From: Klenkia soli
GTDB lineage: Bacteria; Actinomycetota; Actinomycetes; Mycobacteriales; Geodermatophilaceae
NCBI RefSeq assembly: GCF_900103975.1
Contig: NZ_FNIR01000012.1
Coordinates: 62,001 to 126,000, forward strand
Length of the DNA stretch: 64,000 bases
Direction of reading: 5' to 3'
This document shows, piece after piece, positions 1 to 7,642 of this stretch; position 1 is the stretch's first letter, and each line of letters starts with the position of its first letter. The notes under the pieces were generated by a model. It was not told where the DNA came from. It worked only from the letters and a program-made list of their open reading frames with translations, and did not search any database. A program made the position numbers and the translations under genes.

Positions 1-1839
1 ATCGCCGTCGGCGGGGCGGCGCTGGTGCTGCTCGGCGTCCGCCGCTACGTGCTGGGCCGGCCCCCGGTGCTGTCCGGGCAGTCGCGGCTGGCCGCCACCG
101 CGGTCACGGTCTTCACCGGGTACCCGTTCATGAAGGGTGCCGTGGGCGCCCTCACCGGTCAGCGCACCGCCGGCACCGACGCGCTGGTCACGGCGGCGAC
201 GGTGGCCAGCCTGCTGCTGCGCGAGAACGTCGTCGCGCTGACCGTGCTGTGGCTGCTCAACATCGGCGAGTGGCTGCAGGACCTCACCCTGCGGCGCACC
301 CGCAACGCCATCTCGGCCCTGCTGGCCGGCACCGAGTCCACCGCCTGGGTCCTCGCCGCCGAGGGCGTCGAGCAGCAGGTCGACCTGGCCCGCCTGCGCG
401 TCGGTGACCTGGTGGTCGTGCACGAGCAGGCGACGATCGCCGTCGACGGCGAGGTGGTCGAGGGCGAGGGCGTGGTCGACCAGGCCGCGATCACCGGCGA
501 GCCGCTGCCGGTCACCGTGCGGGCCGGTTCGGTCGTGCACGCCGGGTCGGTGAACCTGCGCGGGCGGATCGTCGTCCGGGCGTCGGCCACCGGTGCCGAC
601 ACCGCGATCGGCCGGATCATCGCCAGGGTCGAGCAGGCCCAGGACGACCGGGCACCGATCCAGACCGTCGGCGACGAGTTCTCCCGGCGCTTCGTGCCCG
701 CCTCCTTCGCGCTGGCCGCGGCCACCTGGCTGGTCACCCGGGACGTCCGCCGCGCGATGACCATGCTGCTGGTCGCCTGCCCGTGCGCGGTCGGCCTCTC
801 GACCCCCACCGCCGTCAGCGCCGCCATCGGCAACGGCGCCTCCCGCGGGGTGCTGATCAAGGGCGGCGCCCACCTCGAGGCCGCCGGCCGGGTGGACGCC
901 GTCGTGTTCGACAAGACCGGCACGCTCACCGTCGGCCGCCCGGTGGTCACCAACGTCGTCTCCTTCGACGCGGGGTGGACGCCGGAGCAGGTGCTGGGCT
1001 ACGCGGCGTCGTCGGAGATCCACTCCCGGCACCCGCTGGCCCAGGCGGTGATCCGCTCCACCGAGGAGCGGCACGTGTTCATCCCGCCGCACGAGGAGTG
1101 CGAGGTGCTGCTCGGGCTGGGCATGCGCACGCAGGCCGACGGCCGGGTGCTGCTGCTGGGCAGCGAGGCGCTGATGGCCGCCGAGGGCGTCCCGGTGCCC
1201 GCCGACGCGGTGCGGTGGCTGGCCGACCTGCGGGCGCAGACCGAGACGCCGCTGCTGCTGGCGGTCGACGGCGAGCTCGTCGGGCTGGTCAGCCTGCGCG
1301 ACGAGATCCGGCCCGAGACCCCGGAGGTCCTGGCCCGGCTGCGGGCGACCGGGGTGCGGCGGATCGTGATGCTGACCGGCGACCACGCGACCGCGGCCGC
1401 AGCGGTGGCGGCCGAGCTGGGCATCGACGAGTGGCGCGCCGAGGTGCTGCCCGAGCACAAGCAGGACGTCGTCCGCGCCCTGCAGGCCGAGGGTCACGTG
1501 GTCGCCGTGGTCGGCGACGGCACCAACGACGCCCCGGCCCTGGCCAGCGCGGACATCGGCATCGCCATGGGCGTCTCGGGCACCGACGTCGCGGTGGAGA
1601 CCGCCGACGTCGCGCTGGTCGGCGACGACCTGCGGCACCTGCTCGACCTGCGCGACCTGGGCGGGCGCACCCTGCACATCGTGCGGCAGAACTACGGCAT
1701 GTCGATCGCGGTCAACGGCGTCGGCCTGGTGGTCGCCGGCGGCGGGGCCCTGTCGCCCGTGCTCGCGGCGGTCCTGCACAACGCCAGCTCGGTCGCGGTG
1801 GCCGCCAACAGCGCCCGGCTGGTCCGCTACCGCCGCTGA
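1..1839 (+). CDS. ctpC: P1B-type metal-exporting ATPase, CtpC-like, 5' truncated
   Basis: The frame is open from base 1, so the N-terminus lies outside the window. A first in-window GTG would be at 25, but the residues before it are membrane-like and in frame. All P-type ATPase landmarks are present: the actuator TGE (493-501), the transmembrane CPC metal motif (778-786), the phosphorylation motif DKTGTLT (from 910), the P1B-specific HP dipeptide (1030-1035) and GDGTNDAP (from 1513). The stretch around 180-300 resembles mycobacterial CtpC, a Mn/Zn exporter, more than copper CopA pumps. It should use ATP to push a transition metal out of the cytoplasm. The CtpC assignment rests on recalled similarity, so metal specificity is uncertain. 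Confidence 0.88.
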   Translation: MAVGGAALVLLGVRRYVLGRPPVLSGQSRLAATAVTVFTGYPFMKGAVGALTGQRTAGTDALVTAATVASLLLRENVVALTVLWLLNIGEWLQDLTLRRTRNAISALLAGTESTAWVLAAEGVEQQVDLARLRVGDLVVVHEQATIAVDGEVVEGEGVVDQAAITGEPLPVTVRAGSVVHAGSVNLRGRIVVRASATGADTAIGRIIARVEQAQDDRAPIQTVGDEFSRRFVPASFALAAATWLVTRDVRRAMTMLLVACPCAVGLSTPTAVSAAIGNGASRGVLIKGGAHLEAAGRVDAVVFDKTGTLTVGRPVVTNVVSFDAGWTPEQVLGYAASSEIHSRHPLAQAVIRSTEERHVFIPPHEECEVLLGLGMRTQADGRVLLLGSEALMAAEGVPVPADAVRWLADLRAQTETPLLLAVDGELVGLVSLRDEIRPETPEVLARLRATGVRRIVMLTGDHATAAAAVAAELGIDEWRAEVLPEHKQDVVRALQAEGHVVAVVGDGTNDAPALASADIGIAMGVSGTDVAVETADVALVGDDLRHLLDLRDLGGRTLHIVRQNYGMSIAVNGVGLVVAGGGALSPVLAAVLHNASSVAVAANSARLVRYRR

Positions 1840-1857
1840 GCCCCCGCTCCCCGATGA

Positions 1858-2259
1858 TCACGGTGGGGGGTGGAGGAGGGCCGCGCGGAGCGCCGAGACC
1901 AGCTGCTCGTCGGTCCAGCCGGCGGCCCGGCCCACCCGCACCAGGTCGGCGGCCGCACCGGCGACCAGGTCCGCGGAGGCGTCCGGACGGCGGTCCACCG
2001 GGCCGGCCACCACCGTGCCGGTGCGCCTGCGGGACACCACCACGCCGGTCGCCTCCAGCTCGCGGTAGGCCCGCGCCACCGTGCCCACCGCCAGCCCCAG
2101 GTCGGCGGCCAGGGCGCGGGCGGCGGGCAGCCGGTCACCGCGCACCAGCTGCCTGGCCGTGACCAGCGCGGTCACCTGGGCGCGCAGCTGCTCGTAGACC
2201 GGCACCGGCGACGTGACGTCCACGCGCAGGACCAGGCTCCCGGCATCGGTGGCGGTCAC
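1858..2259 (-). CDS. GntR-family regulator, short YtrA type
   Basis: This 133-residue protein has an N-terminal winged helix typical of GntR: a PVYEQLRAQV entry helix, then GDRLPAARALAADLGLAVGTVARAY as recognition region in broken form, at residues 18-65. Only a short helical tail follows, as in the YtrA subfamily, which lacks a large effector domain. The GTG start at 2259 overlaps the stop of the upstream membrane-protein gene by 4 bases (GTGA), so the two are translationally coupled. YtrA-type regulators usually repress their own operon, which often encodes a transporter or membrane protein. The inverted repeat at 3246-3263 is the likely operator. It converges on the ATPase gene with an 18-base gap. 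Confidence 0.85.
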   Translation of the reverse strand: MTATDAGSLVLRVDVTSPVPVYEQLRAQVTALVTARQLVRGDRLPAARALAADLGLAVGTVARAYRELEATGVVVSRRRTGTVVAGPVDRRPDASADLVAGAAADLVRVGRAAGWTDEQLVSALRAALLHPPP

Positions 2260-3224
2260 GGCAGCCCCGCCGGGACCGCGGCCGGCGGCGGGCCGGACGG
2301 CGCCGGTGGCACCGGGCGGAGCCGCGGCGCCGGGACCGCGAGCAGCGCGATGCCGGCCAGTGCTGCGAGCCCGCCGACCGCCGCACCGACCGTGGCGAGC
2401 ACCTCCAGCAGGGGGTTGCCGCCCACCACGAACACCCGGTCGTCGACGCCGGCGGCGGTGCCGTGCGCCACCGAGCGCAGGGCCAGCGAACCGAAGGCGA
2501 GCAGCCCGCCCAGTTCCACGAGCACACCGGCCGACGCGCCCCGCAGGATCCGGTGCACCGACGCCGCGCGCAGCACCACCTCCGCGGACCCGTCGCCCGG
2601 GACCGCTGCCCGGGTCAGGGCGGTGCGCACGGCGAGGACGACCAGGACGACGAGGAGCACGAGGCCCACCAGCACCGGGGCGGCGTAGACGGCCCCCGGG
2701 TAGGGCCCGGCGGCCGAGGGCCCGACCGAGCCGAGCCCGTCGGGCAGCACGTGCACCGCCCCGGCGATCGACCGCCCGTCCGGGGCGGCCGTGGCCATCC
2801 CGGTCACCGCGACCCCGGCGGCCCCGGCCACGGAGAGGACCAGCACCGCCCGCATCCGCCGCGCCGGCACCGGGAACCGCCGGGGCGCCAGCGAGGCCGT
2901 GCGGACCGCACCGCGCGGCCGCGGCCAGGCCGACTCCGCCACCCAGAGCACCGCGGTGTGCACGGCGGCGAACGCGAGGGGGGCCAGCGCGACCGACACC
3001 CCGGGCCCGAGACCGGCAGCGGGATCGGCGAGGCCGACCAGCACCGCTGCGGCCGACCCGGCGAGCAGCGCGAACCCACCGGCCCCCGCGCCGTGCCGTC
3101 GAGCGTCGGCCACCTGCGGGTCGAGCTGCCGCCGGCGGACGGCGGTCGCGGCGAGCCCCACGACGAGCGCGGACGCGGCCAGCACGACGAGCACCAGCGG
3201 CACCGAGGTGGACAACCCGGCCAT
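2256..3224 (-). CDS. polytopic membrane protein of unknown function
   Basis: This 322-residue protein has about seven hydrophobic segments: N-terminal residues 5-27, pairs around 45-100 and 110-140, and later segments near 180-205 and 230-310. Positively charged loops separate them. I recognise no family with confidence. Proteins encoded with YtrA-type GntR regulators are often DUF1648-like or ABC components, but no ATPase motif occurs here. The ATG at 3224 follows a good ribosome binding site (GGGAGG, about 3235-3230). It is the first gene of a two-gene operon with the GntR gene, and both are probably controlled from the promoter and operator at 3246-3286. Confidence 0.75.
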   Translation of the reverse strand: MAGLSTSVPLVLVVLAASALVVGLAATAVRRRQLDPQVADARRHGAGAGGFALLAGSAAAVLVGLADPAAGLGPGVSVALAPLAFAAVHTAVLWVAESAWPRPRGAVRTASLAPRRFPVPARRMRAVLVLSVAGAAGVAVTGMATAAPDGRSIAGAVHVLPDGLGSVGPSAAGPYPGAVYAAPVLVGLVLLVVLVVLAVRTALTRAAVPGDGSAEVVLRAASVHRILRGASAGVLVELGGLLAFGSLALRSVAHGTAAGVDDRVFVVGGNPLLEVLATVGAAVGGLAALAGIALLAVPAPRLRPVPPAPSGPPPAAVPAGLP

Positions 3225-3245
3225 GACGCCTCCCGACCAATGAAC

Positions 3246-3286
3246 CAATGCATTAGTACATTGATCGCGACCGGACCGCCTGTCAA
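3246..3286 (-). promoter_or_regulatory. promoter and operator of the GntR operon
   Basis: On the minus strand a perfect -35 hexamer TTGACA (3286-3281) is followed 17 bases later by a weak -10 (CAATGT). That hexamer is the first half of an inverted repeat, CAATG-N8-CATTG (3246-3263). Another CATTGG-like copy lies just downstream (around 3238-3246). A repressor bound here would cover the -10 region, as expected for autoregulation by the GntR protein of the same operon. The promoter call is sequence-based; the identity of the binding protein is inferred. Confidence 0.6.
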
Positions 3287-3314
3287 GACCCACCTCTCCG
3301 GTGCGGGAGCGGAG

Positions 3315-3530
3315 TCAGCGGCCCCTCGACGGGTAGGGCAGCAGCGCCATTTCGCGGGCGTTCTTGATCGCCCGCGAGACCTCGCGGTGGGCCTTCGGCT
3401 CCAGGCCGGTCACCCGCCGCGCGCGGATCTTGCCGCGGTCGCCGACGAAGGTGCGCAGCAGCTGGGCGTCCTTCCAGTCGACCGGGCCGTCGAGACGGCG
3501 CGTCCTCCGGGGCCGCGGCGGGGGCTTCAC
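3315..3530 (-). CDS. rpsR2: 30S ribosomal protein S18, zinc-independent paralogue
   Basis: This 71-residue S18 has the family core [18 protein letters not shown] (residues 18-35) and the basic C-terminal helix ending in LPYPSRG. It contains no cysteine, unlike zinc-binding S18 forms. The GTG start at 3530 overlaps the S14 stop by 4 bases. It is the last gene of rpmB2-rpsN2-rpsR2, which starts beside the Zur-type box at 4075-4103. Such cysteine-free copies replace the zinc-binding versions in the ribosome when zinc is scarce, freeing zinc for other uses. Confidence 0.93.
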   Translation of the reverse strand: MKPPPRPRRTRRLDGPVDWKDAQLLRTFVGDRGKIRARRVTGLEPKAHREVSRAIKNAREMALLPYPSRGR

Positions 3531-3826
3531 CAGCTGGCCTTGGTGACGCCGGGCAGCTCGCCGCGGTGCGCCATCTCGCGGAAGCGGACGCGGGAGAGCC
3601 CGAACGCCCGCAGGTACGCCCGCGGGCGACCGTCGGCGACGTCCCGGTTGCGCACCCGGGTGGCCGAGGAGTCGCGGGGCAGCTTCTGCAGGGCGGCCAC
3701 GGCGGCGGCCCGCTCGTCCGGGGACCCGGTGCGCAGCTGCTCCTTCAGCTCGGCGCGCCGTGCCGCATGGCGCGCCACGACGGCCTTCCGCTGCTCGCTC
3801 TTGGCGATCATCGAGGTCTTGGCCAT
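3527..3826 (-). CDS. rpsN2: 30S ribosomal protein S14, zinc-independent paralogue
   Basis: This 99-residue protein begins MAKTSMIAK and has the long-form S14 signature [19 protein letters not shown] (residues 53-71) and the [20 protein letters not shown] segment near the end. The short S14 type carries CxxC-CxxC zinc ligands; this one has no cysteine. Its ATG overlaps the L28 stop (ATGA) and its stop overlaps the S18 start (GTGA), so the three proteins are coupled. It is expected to be made under zinc limitation through Zur derepression. Confidence 0.94.
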   Translation of the reverse strand: MAKTSMIAKSEQRKAVVARHAARRAELKEQLRTGSPDERAAAVAALQKLPRDSSATRVRNRDVADGRPRAYLRAFGLSRVRFREMAHRGELPGVTKASW

Positions 3827-4062
3827 CAGCCGGCCGCCCGCTCGCGTCGCACGCGGGCCCAGACGGCCTCGATGCCCTGGGCGTCGATGGTCTTGATGCC
3901 ACGGGTCGAGACGGTCAGCCGCACGAACCGGTGCTCGCTGGGCACCCAGAAGCGGCGGCGCTGCAGGTTGGGGTCGAAGCGGCGGCTGGTCCGCCGGTGG
4001 GAGTGGCTCACGGCCTTGCCGAACGTCGGACGGCGACCGGTCACCTCGCAGTAGGTGGTCAT
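3826..4062 (-). CDS. rpmB2: 50S ribosomal protein L28, zinc-independent paralogue
   Basis: The 78-residue product has the L28 start [14 protein letters not shown], the [14 protein letters not shown] segment and the [10 protein letters not shown] core. Only one cysteine (residue 5) remains, so the paired CxxC zinc knuckles of the C+ form are missing. It is the first gene of the minus-strand ribosomal operon. Its ATG lies 12 bases from the palindrome at 4075-4103, so a bound repressor would block its promoter. In mycobacteria and streptomycetes the equivalent operon usually also contains rpmG (L33), which I do not find here. Confidence 0.94.
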   Translation of the reverse strand: MTTYCEVTGRRPTFGKAVSHSHRRTSRRFDPNLQRRRFWVPSEHRFVRLTVSTRGIKTIDAQGIEAVWARVRRERAAG

Positions 4063-4074
4063 GGCGGAGGACCC

Positions 4075-4103
4075 TACATGAGAATGATTCCCGTTCGCAT
4101 GTA
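4075..4103. promoter_or_regulatory. Zur-type box between divergent zinc-starvation operons
   Basis: A 29-base palindrome reads TACATG-N-GAA-N-G at one end, mirrored as C-N-TTC-N-CATGTA at the other, with an A/T-richer centre containing AATGATT. This matches the general layout of actinobacterial Zur operators (an AATGATT core with dyad symmetry). It is the only obvious A/T-rich palindrome in the 53 bases between the starts of rpmB2 (4062) and the CobW-like gene (4116). One Zur dimer pair could therefore repress both operons. The palindrome is seen directly; Zur binding is inferred from the zinc-independent ribosomal genes on both sides. Confidence 0.82.
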
Positions 4104-4115
4104 CAGTCGACCGCC

Positions 4116-5357
4116 ATGAGCCGAACCCCGCTGGTCCTGGTGGCCGGTCTGCACCGAGAGCACACCGGCCGCGCTGCCGCCCACCTCCTGGCCTCCGCGC
4201 CGGGAACCGTCCTCGTGCACCACGACGTCCGCGGTCTCGCCGAGGGCGTCGTGCTGCGCACCGTCACCGACGGCGCCGGCCGCACCGAGCGCACCGCCCT
4301 GGAGCTGGCCCACGGCTGCCTGTCCTGCACGCTGCGCCTGGACGTCCTCCCCCTGCTGCGCGCCCTGGCGGAGCGGTCCGACGTCGAGCGGGTCGTGCTG
4401 CAGCTGGACCCGGCACTGGAGCCCGAGCAGCTGTGCGTCGCGCTGGACGCCCTGGTCCTCGACGACGGGTCCACCGCCGGCGAGGCGGTCGCGGTCGAGG
4501 CGGTGGTCGGCGTGCTGGCGGCCGCCACCTGGCTGGACGACGTGACCGGCGAGGAGACGATGGCCGAGCGCGGCATGGCCGCCACCGCCGACGACGAGCG
4601 CACCGTCGCGCAGGTGCTGCTCGGGCTCACCGGGTTCGCCGACGTCCTGCTGCTGGCCGGTCCCCCGGTCGACGACTGGACGGCGGCCAGGCTGCACGCC
4701 GCGCTGGACCGCTGGACGCCGTCGGCCCGGACCGGGTCGATCGAGCACTGGCGCCCTGCCCGGGTGCTGACCGGCCTCCCCCGCACCGCCCGGCGTGGCC
4801 GCGTGCGGCACCCGCACGACGCGCAGCTGACCGGCCAGCCCCCGCTGGACGCCGACGCCGGCATAGAGCTGGTGCGGTTCTCCGCGCGGCGACCGTTCCA
4901 CCCCGAGCGGCTGCACGAGGCCTTCGACGTGCTGCTCGACGGCGTCGTGGGTGCCCGCGGCCGGCTGTGGCTGGCCACCCAGCACGAGCACGCGGTGTGG
5001 CTGGAGTCCGCCGGCGGCGGCCTGCAGATCGGGGACGCCGGCCAGTGGCTGGCCACGATCGGGGACGACGAGCAGCTGTGGGCCCAGGTGGACGACGAGC
5101 GCCGGGTGGCCGCCGCGCTGCGCTGGGACCCGGTGCACGGCGACCGCGACACCGAGCTCGTCGTCCTCACCCACCGGCAGCCGGCCGACGTCCTCACCGG
5201 CGCCCTGGCCGGCGCGCTGCTCACCGACGAGGAGCTCGCCCTCGGCCCCGAGGGCTGGCGGGCGTTCGAGGACCCCTTCGGCGAGACCCACACCGACCCC
5301 TGCGAGGCCTCCAGCCCCGCGGACCCCAGCACCCACCTGAGCGAGGAGAACCGATGA
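4116..5357 (+). CDS. mrf: CobW/COG0523-family protein, Mrf-like ribosome factor
   Basis: The 413-residue protein has a CobW-type N-terminal domain and a CobW C-terminal domain (roughly residues 270-385). Two points separate it from true metallochaperone GTPases. The P-loop expected near residues 10-18 has no GxxGxGKT, only [10 protein letters not shown]. The metal motif is GCLSCTL (C68, C71; CxxC) instead of CxCC. The mycobacterial protein Mrf, which recruits the hibernation factor MPY to zinc-free ribosomes, is a CobW-like protein encoded with C-minus ribosomal genes. The gene shares the Zur box and overlaps rpmE2 by 4 bases, so a similar ribosome role is likely. A zinc metallochaperone role is the alternative. 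Confidence 0.8.
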   Translation: MSRTPLVLVAGLHREHTGRAAAHLLASAPGTVLVHHDVRGLAEGVVLRTVTDGAGRTERTALELAHGCLSCTLRLDVLPLLRALAERSDVERVVLQLDPALEPEQLCVALDALVLDDGSTAGEAVAVEAVVGVLAAATWLDDVTGEETMAERGMAATADDERTVAQVLLGLTGFADVLLLAGPPVDDWTAARLHAALDRWTPSARTGSIEHWRPARVLTGLPRTARRGRVRHPHDAQLTGQPPLDADAGIELVRFSARRPFHPERLHEAFDVLLDGVVGARGRLWLATQHEHAVWLESAGGGLQIGDAGQWLATIGDDEQLWAQVDDERRVAAALRWDPVHGDRDTELVVLTHRQPADVLTGALAGALLTDEELALGPEGWRAFEDPFGETHTDPCEASSPADPSTHLSEENR

Positions 5358-5599
5358 GGCAGGGCATCCACCCCGAGTACCGGACCGTGGCCTTCCGCGA
5401 CGCGGCCACCGGCACGGTCTACCGCACCCGGTCGACCATCACGTCGACGGAGGTGATCGAGCTGGACGGCGAGACGCTCCCGCTGGTGGCCGTGGACACC
5501 AGCAGCGCGTCGCACCCGTTCTGGACCGGCAGCGCCCGCGTGCTGGACACCGCCGGCCGGGTCGAGAAGTTCGAGCGCCGCTACGGGAAGCGCGGCTGA
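5354..5599 (+). CDS. rpmE2: 50S ribosomal protein L31 type B
   Basis: The 81-residue protein starts [10 protein letters not shown] and contains [10 protein letters not shown] (residues 50-59) and the C-terminal [11 protein letters not shown], all diagnostic of type B L31. It has no cysteine, as expected for the zinc-free paralogue. The ATG overlaps the stop of the CobW-like gene and is preceded by GAGGAG. Its stop in turn overlaps the L32 start. In low zinc, type B L31 displaces the zinc-binding L31 on the large subunit. Confidence 0.95.
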   Translation: MRQGIHPEYRTVAFRDAATGTVYRTRSTITSTEVIELDGETLPLVAVDTSSASHPFWTGSARVLDTAGRVEKFERRYGKRG

Positions 5600-5763
5600 T
5601 GGCCGTCCCGAAGCGCAAGCTGTCCCGGTCGAGCACCCGGCACCGGCGGGCGACGTGGCGGGCCACCCCGCCGGACCTGGTGCCGGTGGTCGTCGACGGC
5701 CGGCCGGTGCTCGTCCCCCGCCGGCTGGTCACCGCCGTCCACCGGGGGTTCGTGCAGCCCTGA
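5599..5763 (+). CDS. rpmF2: 50S ribosomal protein L32, zinc-independent
   Basis: A 54-codon reading frame begins at the ATG overlapping the rpmE2 stop (TGATG). Its start [18 protein letters not shown] is the canonical L32 N-terminus, followed by a W and a [15 protein letters not shown]-like tail. The two CxxC zinc pairs of ordinary L32 are absent: there is no cysteine. This is the last gene of the plus-strand zinc-starvation operon. It is easy to miss because it is so short, but the L32 signature and the coupled start are convincing. Confidence 0.92.
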   Translation: MAVPKRKLSRSSTRHRRATWRATPPDLVPVVVDGRPVLVPRRLVTAVHRGFVQP

Positions 5764-5855
5764 GTCGAGGGTCGGCCGGCGCCCCGTCGGTGTACACGGT
5801 CCCTTCGTCCTGCCATGCTGCGCAGGCGCGACCGACGTCGAGGAAGGGGCTGCCC

Positions 5856-6134
5856 GTGCAGGCCTGGCTCCTCGTCGTCCTCGCCTCCGGGCTCTGGGTC
5901 CTCGGCGTGCAGGAGTCGGCGTCCCCGGCCCTGCTGGCCACGACCGTGCTCGCCGCCGGCCTGCTCGCCGCCCTCGTCCTCGGCGCCCGTCGGGGCACCG
6001 GCATCGACGCGCGCTCGGCCGGGCCCGTGCACACCCCCCGGCGCGACGAGCGCTGCCGCCGGGGCTCCTTCCGCCGGCAGTCGCACCCCCGCACCCCCGG
6101 CCGTCCCCTCCCCCGGGCTCCCCAGGCCGCCTGA
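5856..6134 (+). CDS. small membrane protein, DUF6412-like
   Basis: This 92-residue protein has two adjacent hydrophobic segments (about residues 3-18 and 23-43). A basic tail follows, containing FRRQSHPRTPGRPLPRAP. That C-terminal pattern (RQ-x-x-P-x-x-x-GRxxPRAP) is what I recall for DUF6412 proteins, small actinobacterial membrane proteins usually encoded just before a YidC paralogue, as here. The GTG start at 5856 follows GAGGAAGGGG. The function is unknown; a helper or regulator of the neighbouring insertase is plausible but unproven. Confidence 0.72.
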   Translation: MQAWLLVVLASGLWVLGVQESASPALLATTVLAAGLLAALVLGARRGTGIDARSAGPVHTPRRDERCRRGSFRRQSHPRTPGRPLPRAPQAA

Positions 6135-6247
6135 ACGGTTCGCACCACCGCCGGCACTCCCGCCGGCGCCGTCCAGGCCCATCTGCTCGCCGGACCCTGC
6201 CCGTGGCGCAGGAGGTCCCGCGGGTCCGCGTCCGAGGGGGACGTCCC

Positions 6248-6991
6248 GTGCTCGACTGGCTCTACACCGCTGTCTCGTGGGTGCTCGAGGTGTGGCACTC
6301 ACTGCTCTCCACCGTCCTGCCGCCGGCCGGAGGCGTCACCTGGGCGCTGTCCGTGGTCCTGCTGGTGGTCACCGTCCGCGTCCTGCTGTTCCCGCTGGCC
6401 GCCCGGCAGGTGGCCGGCCAGCGGGCGATGCAGGAGCTCCACCCCGAGATCGACCGGCTGCGCACCCGGCACGGCGACGACACGGCGGGTTTCAGCAAGG
6501 CGGTGCTGGACCTGCAGAGGGAGCGCGGGGTCAACCCGCTGGCCGGCTGCCTGCCGGTCCTGCCGCAGATCCCGGTCTTCCTCGGCCTGCTCCACGTGCT
6601 GCGGCGCATCGCACCGGGCGCCGCCGGTCTCTACGGCTGGTCCACCGAGCTGACCCGCCAGGCCGCGGAGGCCACCCTGCTCGGCGCGCCCGTCGCCTCC
6701 TCCTCCACGGCGGGCGACGCCCGCCTGGTGGCTGTGCTGCTGCTGGTCGCCACGTGCGCCACGACCTTCTGGACCCAGCGGCAGATGCAGCGCCGTTCGG
6801 GCCCGGTCGAGGGCCAGGCCGCCACCGTGCAGAAGGTGCTGCTGTACGGCACGCCGGTGGGTCTGTTCGCCTCGGGACTGTTCTTCCCGATCCTCGTGCT
6901 CCTGTACTGGATCACCACCAACCTCTGGACGCTGGGCCAGCAGTCCTACCTGCTGCGCAGGCTTCCCCCGCCGCAGCACGGAGCGGGCTGA
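6248..6991 (+). CDS. yidC: YidC/Oxa1-family membrane protein insertase
   Basis: The 247-residue protein starts with WLYTAVSWVLEVWHSLL. A TM segment follows that leads into a basic cytosolic hairpin (QRAMQELHPEIDRLRTRHG, residues about 57-75). The GCLPVLPQIPVFLGLLHVL segment is the signature TM of the family, and two or three further TM segments end with LLYWITTNLWTLGQQ. These are standard Oxa1-fold features. A GTG at 6248 is chosen because GAGGGGG lies 7-13 bases upstream. An upstream in-frame start at 6203 would add 15 charged residues that do not look like a signal. It probably forms an operon with the DUF6412-like gene. This is likely a second YidC, as the housekeeping copy is normally near rnpA-rpmH. 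Confidence 0.88.
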   Translation: MLDWLYTAVSWVLEVWHSLLSTVLPPAGGVTWALSVVLLVVTVRVLLFPLAARQVAGQRAMQELHPEIDRLRTRHGDDTAGFSKAVLDLQRERGVNPLAGCLPVLPQIPVFLGLLHVLRRIAPGAAGLYGWSTELTRQAAEATLLGAPVASSSTAGDARLVAVLLLVATCATTFWTQRQMQRRSGPVEGQAATVQKVLLYGTPVGLFASGLFFPILVLLYWITTNLWTLGQQSYLLRRLPPPQHGAG

Positions 6992-6998
6992 CGCGGGG

Positions 6999-7034
6999 CG
7001 GGGTCGGGCACGCCCGCGGGCGGACCCGACCCCG
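6999..7034. terminator. bidirectional hairpin terminator
   Basis: CGGGGTCGGG (6999-7008) pairs perfectly with CCCGACCCCG (7025-7034). The 16-base loop contains its own GCCCGCGGGC palindrome. It lies between the convergent ends of yidC (6991) and the flavin-type protein gene (7041), so it can serve both strands. There is no U-tract, as is common in high-GC actinobacteria. Confidence 0.65.
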
Positions 7035-7040
7035 GCCGGC

Positions 7041-7520
7041 TCAGGGCAGGTCGACCTTCTCGTTCTCGCCGACCTGGGCGCGCTCGCCCGTGGCCTTCGC
7101 CTTCACGAAGCTGATCGCGGTCGCCACGGCGCCCGGGGTGTCCCAGTACTCCGCGCTGCTGCCGTCGACCTTGATCAGGACGACGGAGGCGTCCTCGGGG
7201 CCCTGCGGCAGCCAGGCCTCGGCGCCGGAGTTCCACAGCTCCTTCTTCTTCGCCACGTCGGTGACGACGCTGCCCTCGCCGGCGATGGACACCCAGCTCG
7301 ACCGCGAACCGGTGGTCACGTTCACCTTCGGGTTCGCCGCGATGCTCTTCGCCGGCCCGCCGTCGGCCTCGGCGAAGAACCACAGGTCGCCGTCGAACTC
7401 GACCTCCTGCAGGGACATCGGCCGGCTCTCCAGGGAACCGTCGGCGCCCACCGTCGTCAGCATCGCCATCTTCTCGTCCGCCACCAGCTCGCGGACCTTC
7501 TCCACACCGTGCTCGGCCAT
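7041..7520 (-). CDS. pyridoxamine 5'-phosphate oxidase-like protein, general stress type
   Basis: This 159-residue protein matches the general stress protein 26 branch of the split-barrel flavin family. It shows KMAMLTTVGADGSLESRPMS near the N-terminus, FDGDLWFFAEADG (residues 42-54), and NVTTGSRSSWVSIAGEGSVV followed by KKKELWN. The ATG at 7520 is preceded by GAGGAG at good spacing. Such proteins bind FMN, FAD or F420 and act as small oxidoreductases or cofactor-binding stress proteins; the cofactor cannot be read from the sequence. It is transcribed divergently from the gene at 7643. Confidence 0.8.
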   Translation of the reverse strand: MAEHGVEKVRELVADEKMAMLTTVGADGSLESRPMSLQEVEFDGDLWFFAEADGGPAKSIAANPKVNVTTGSRSSWVSIAGEGSVVTDVAKKKELWNSGAEAWLPQGPEDASVVLIKVDGSSAEYWDTPGAVATAISFVKAKATGERAQVGENEKVDLP

Positions 7521-7642
7521 CGGGCCATCTCCTCGCAGTCGATTCGATCTCGGGAGAGCCGTGCCCGCACGAAGCCGGGGCAAACCGGGCACCGCCGACG
7601 GGCCCGTGGACGGCGGCCAGGTCGCCGCGGCACGCTGGGGCG

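Noticed and set aside
3315-5763. An L33 (rpmG) gene in the zinc-independent cluster
   Set aside because: Searched all short frames in the locus; S18, S14, L28, L31 and L32 are accounted for and no L33-like sequence is present.
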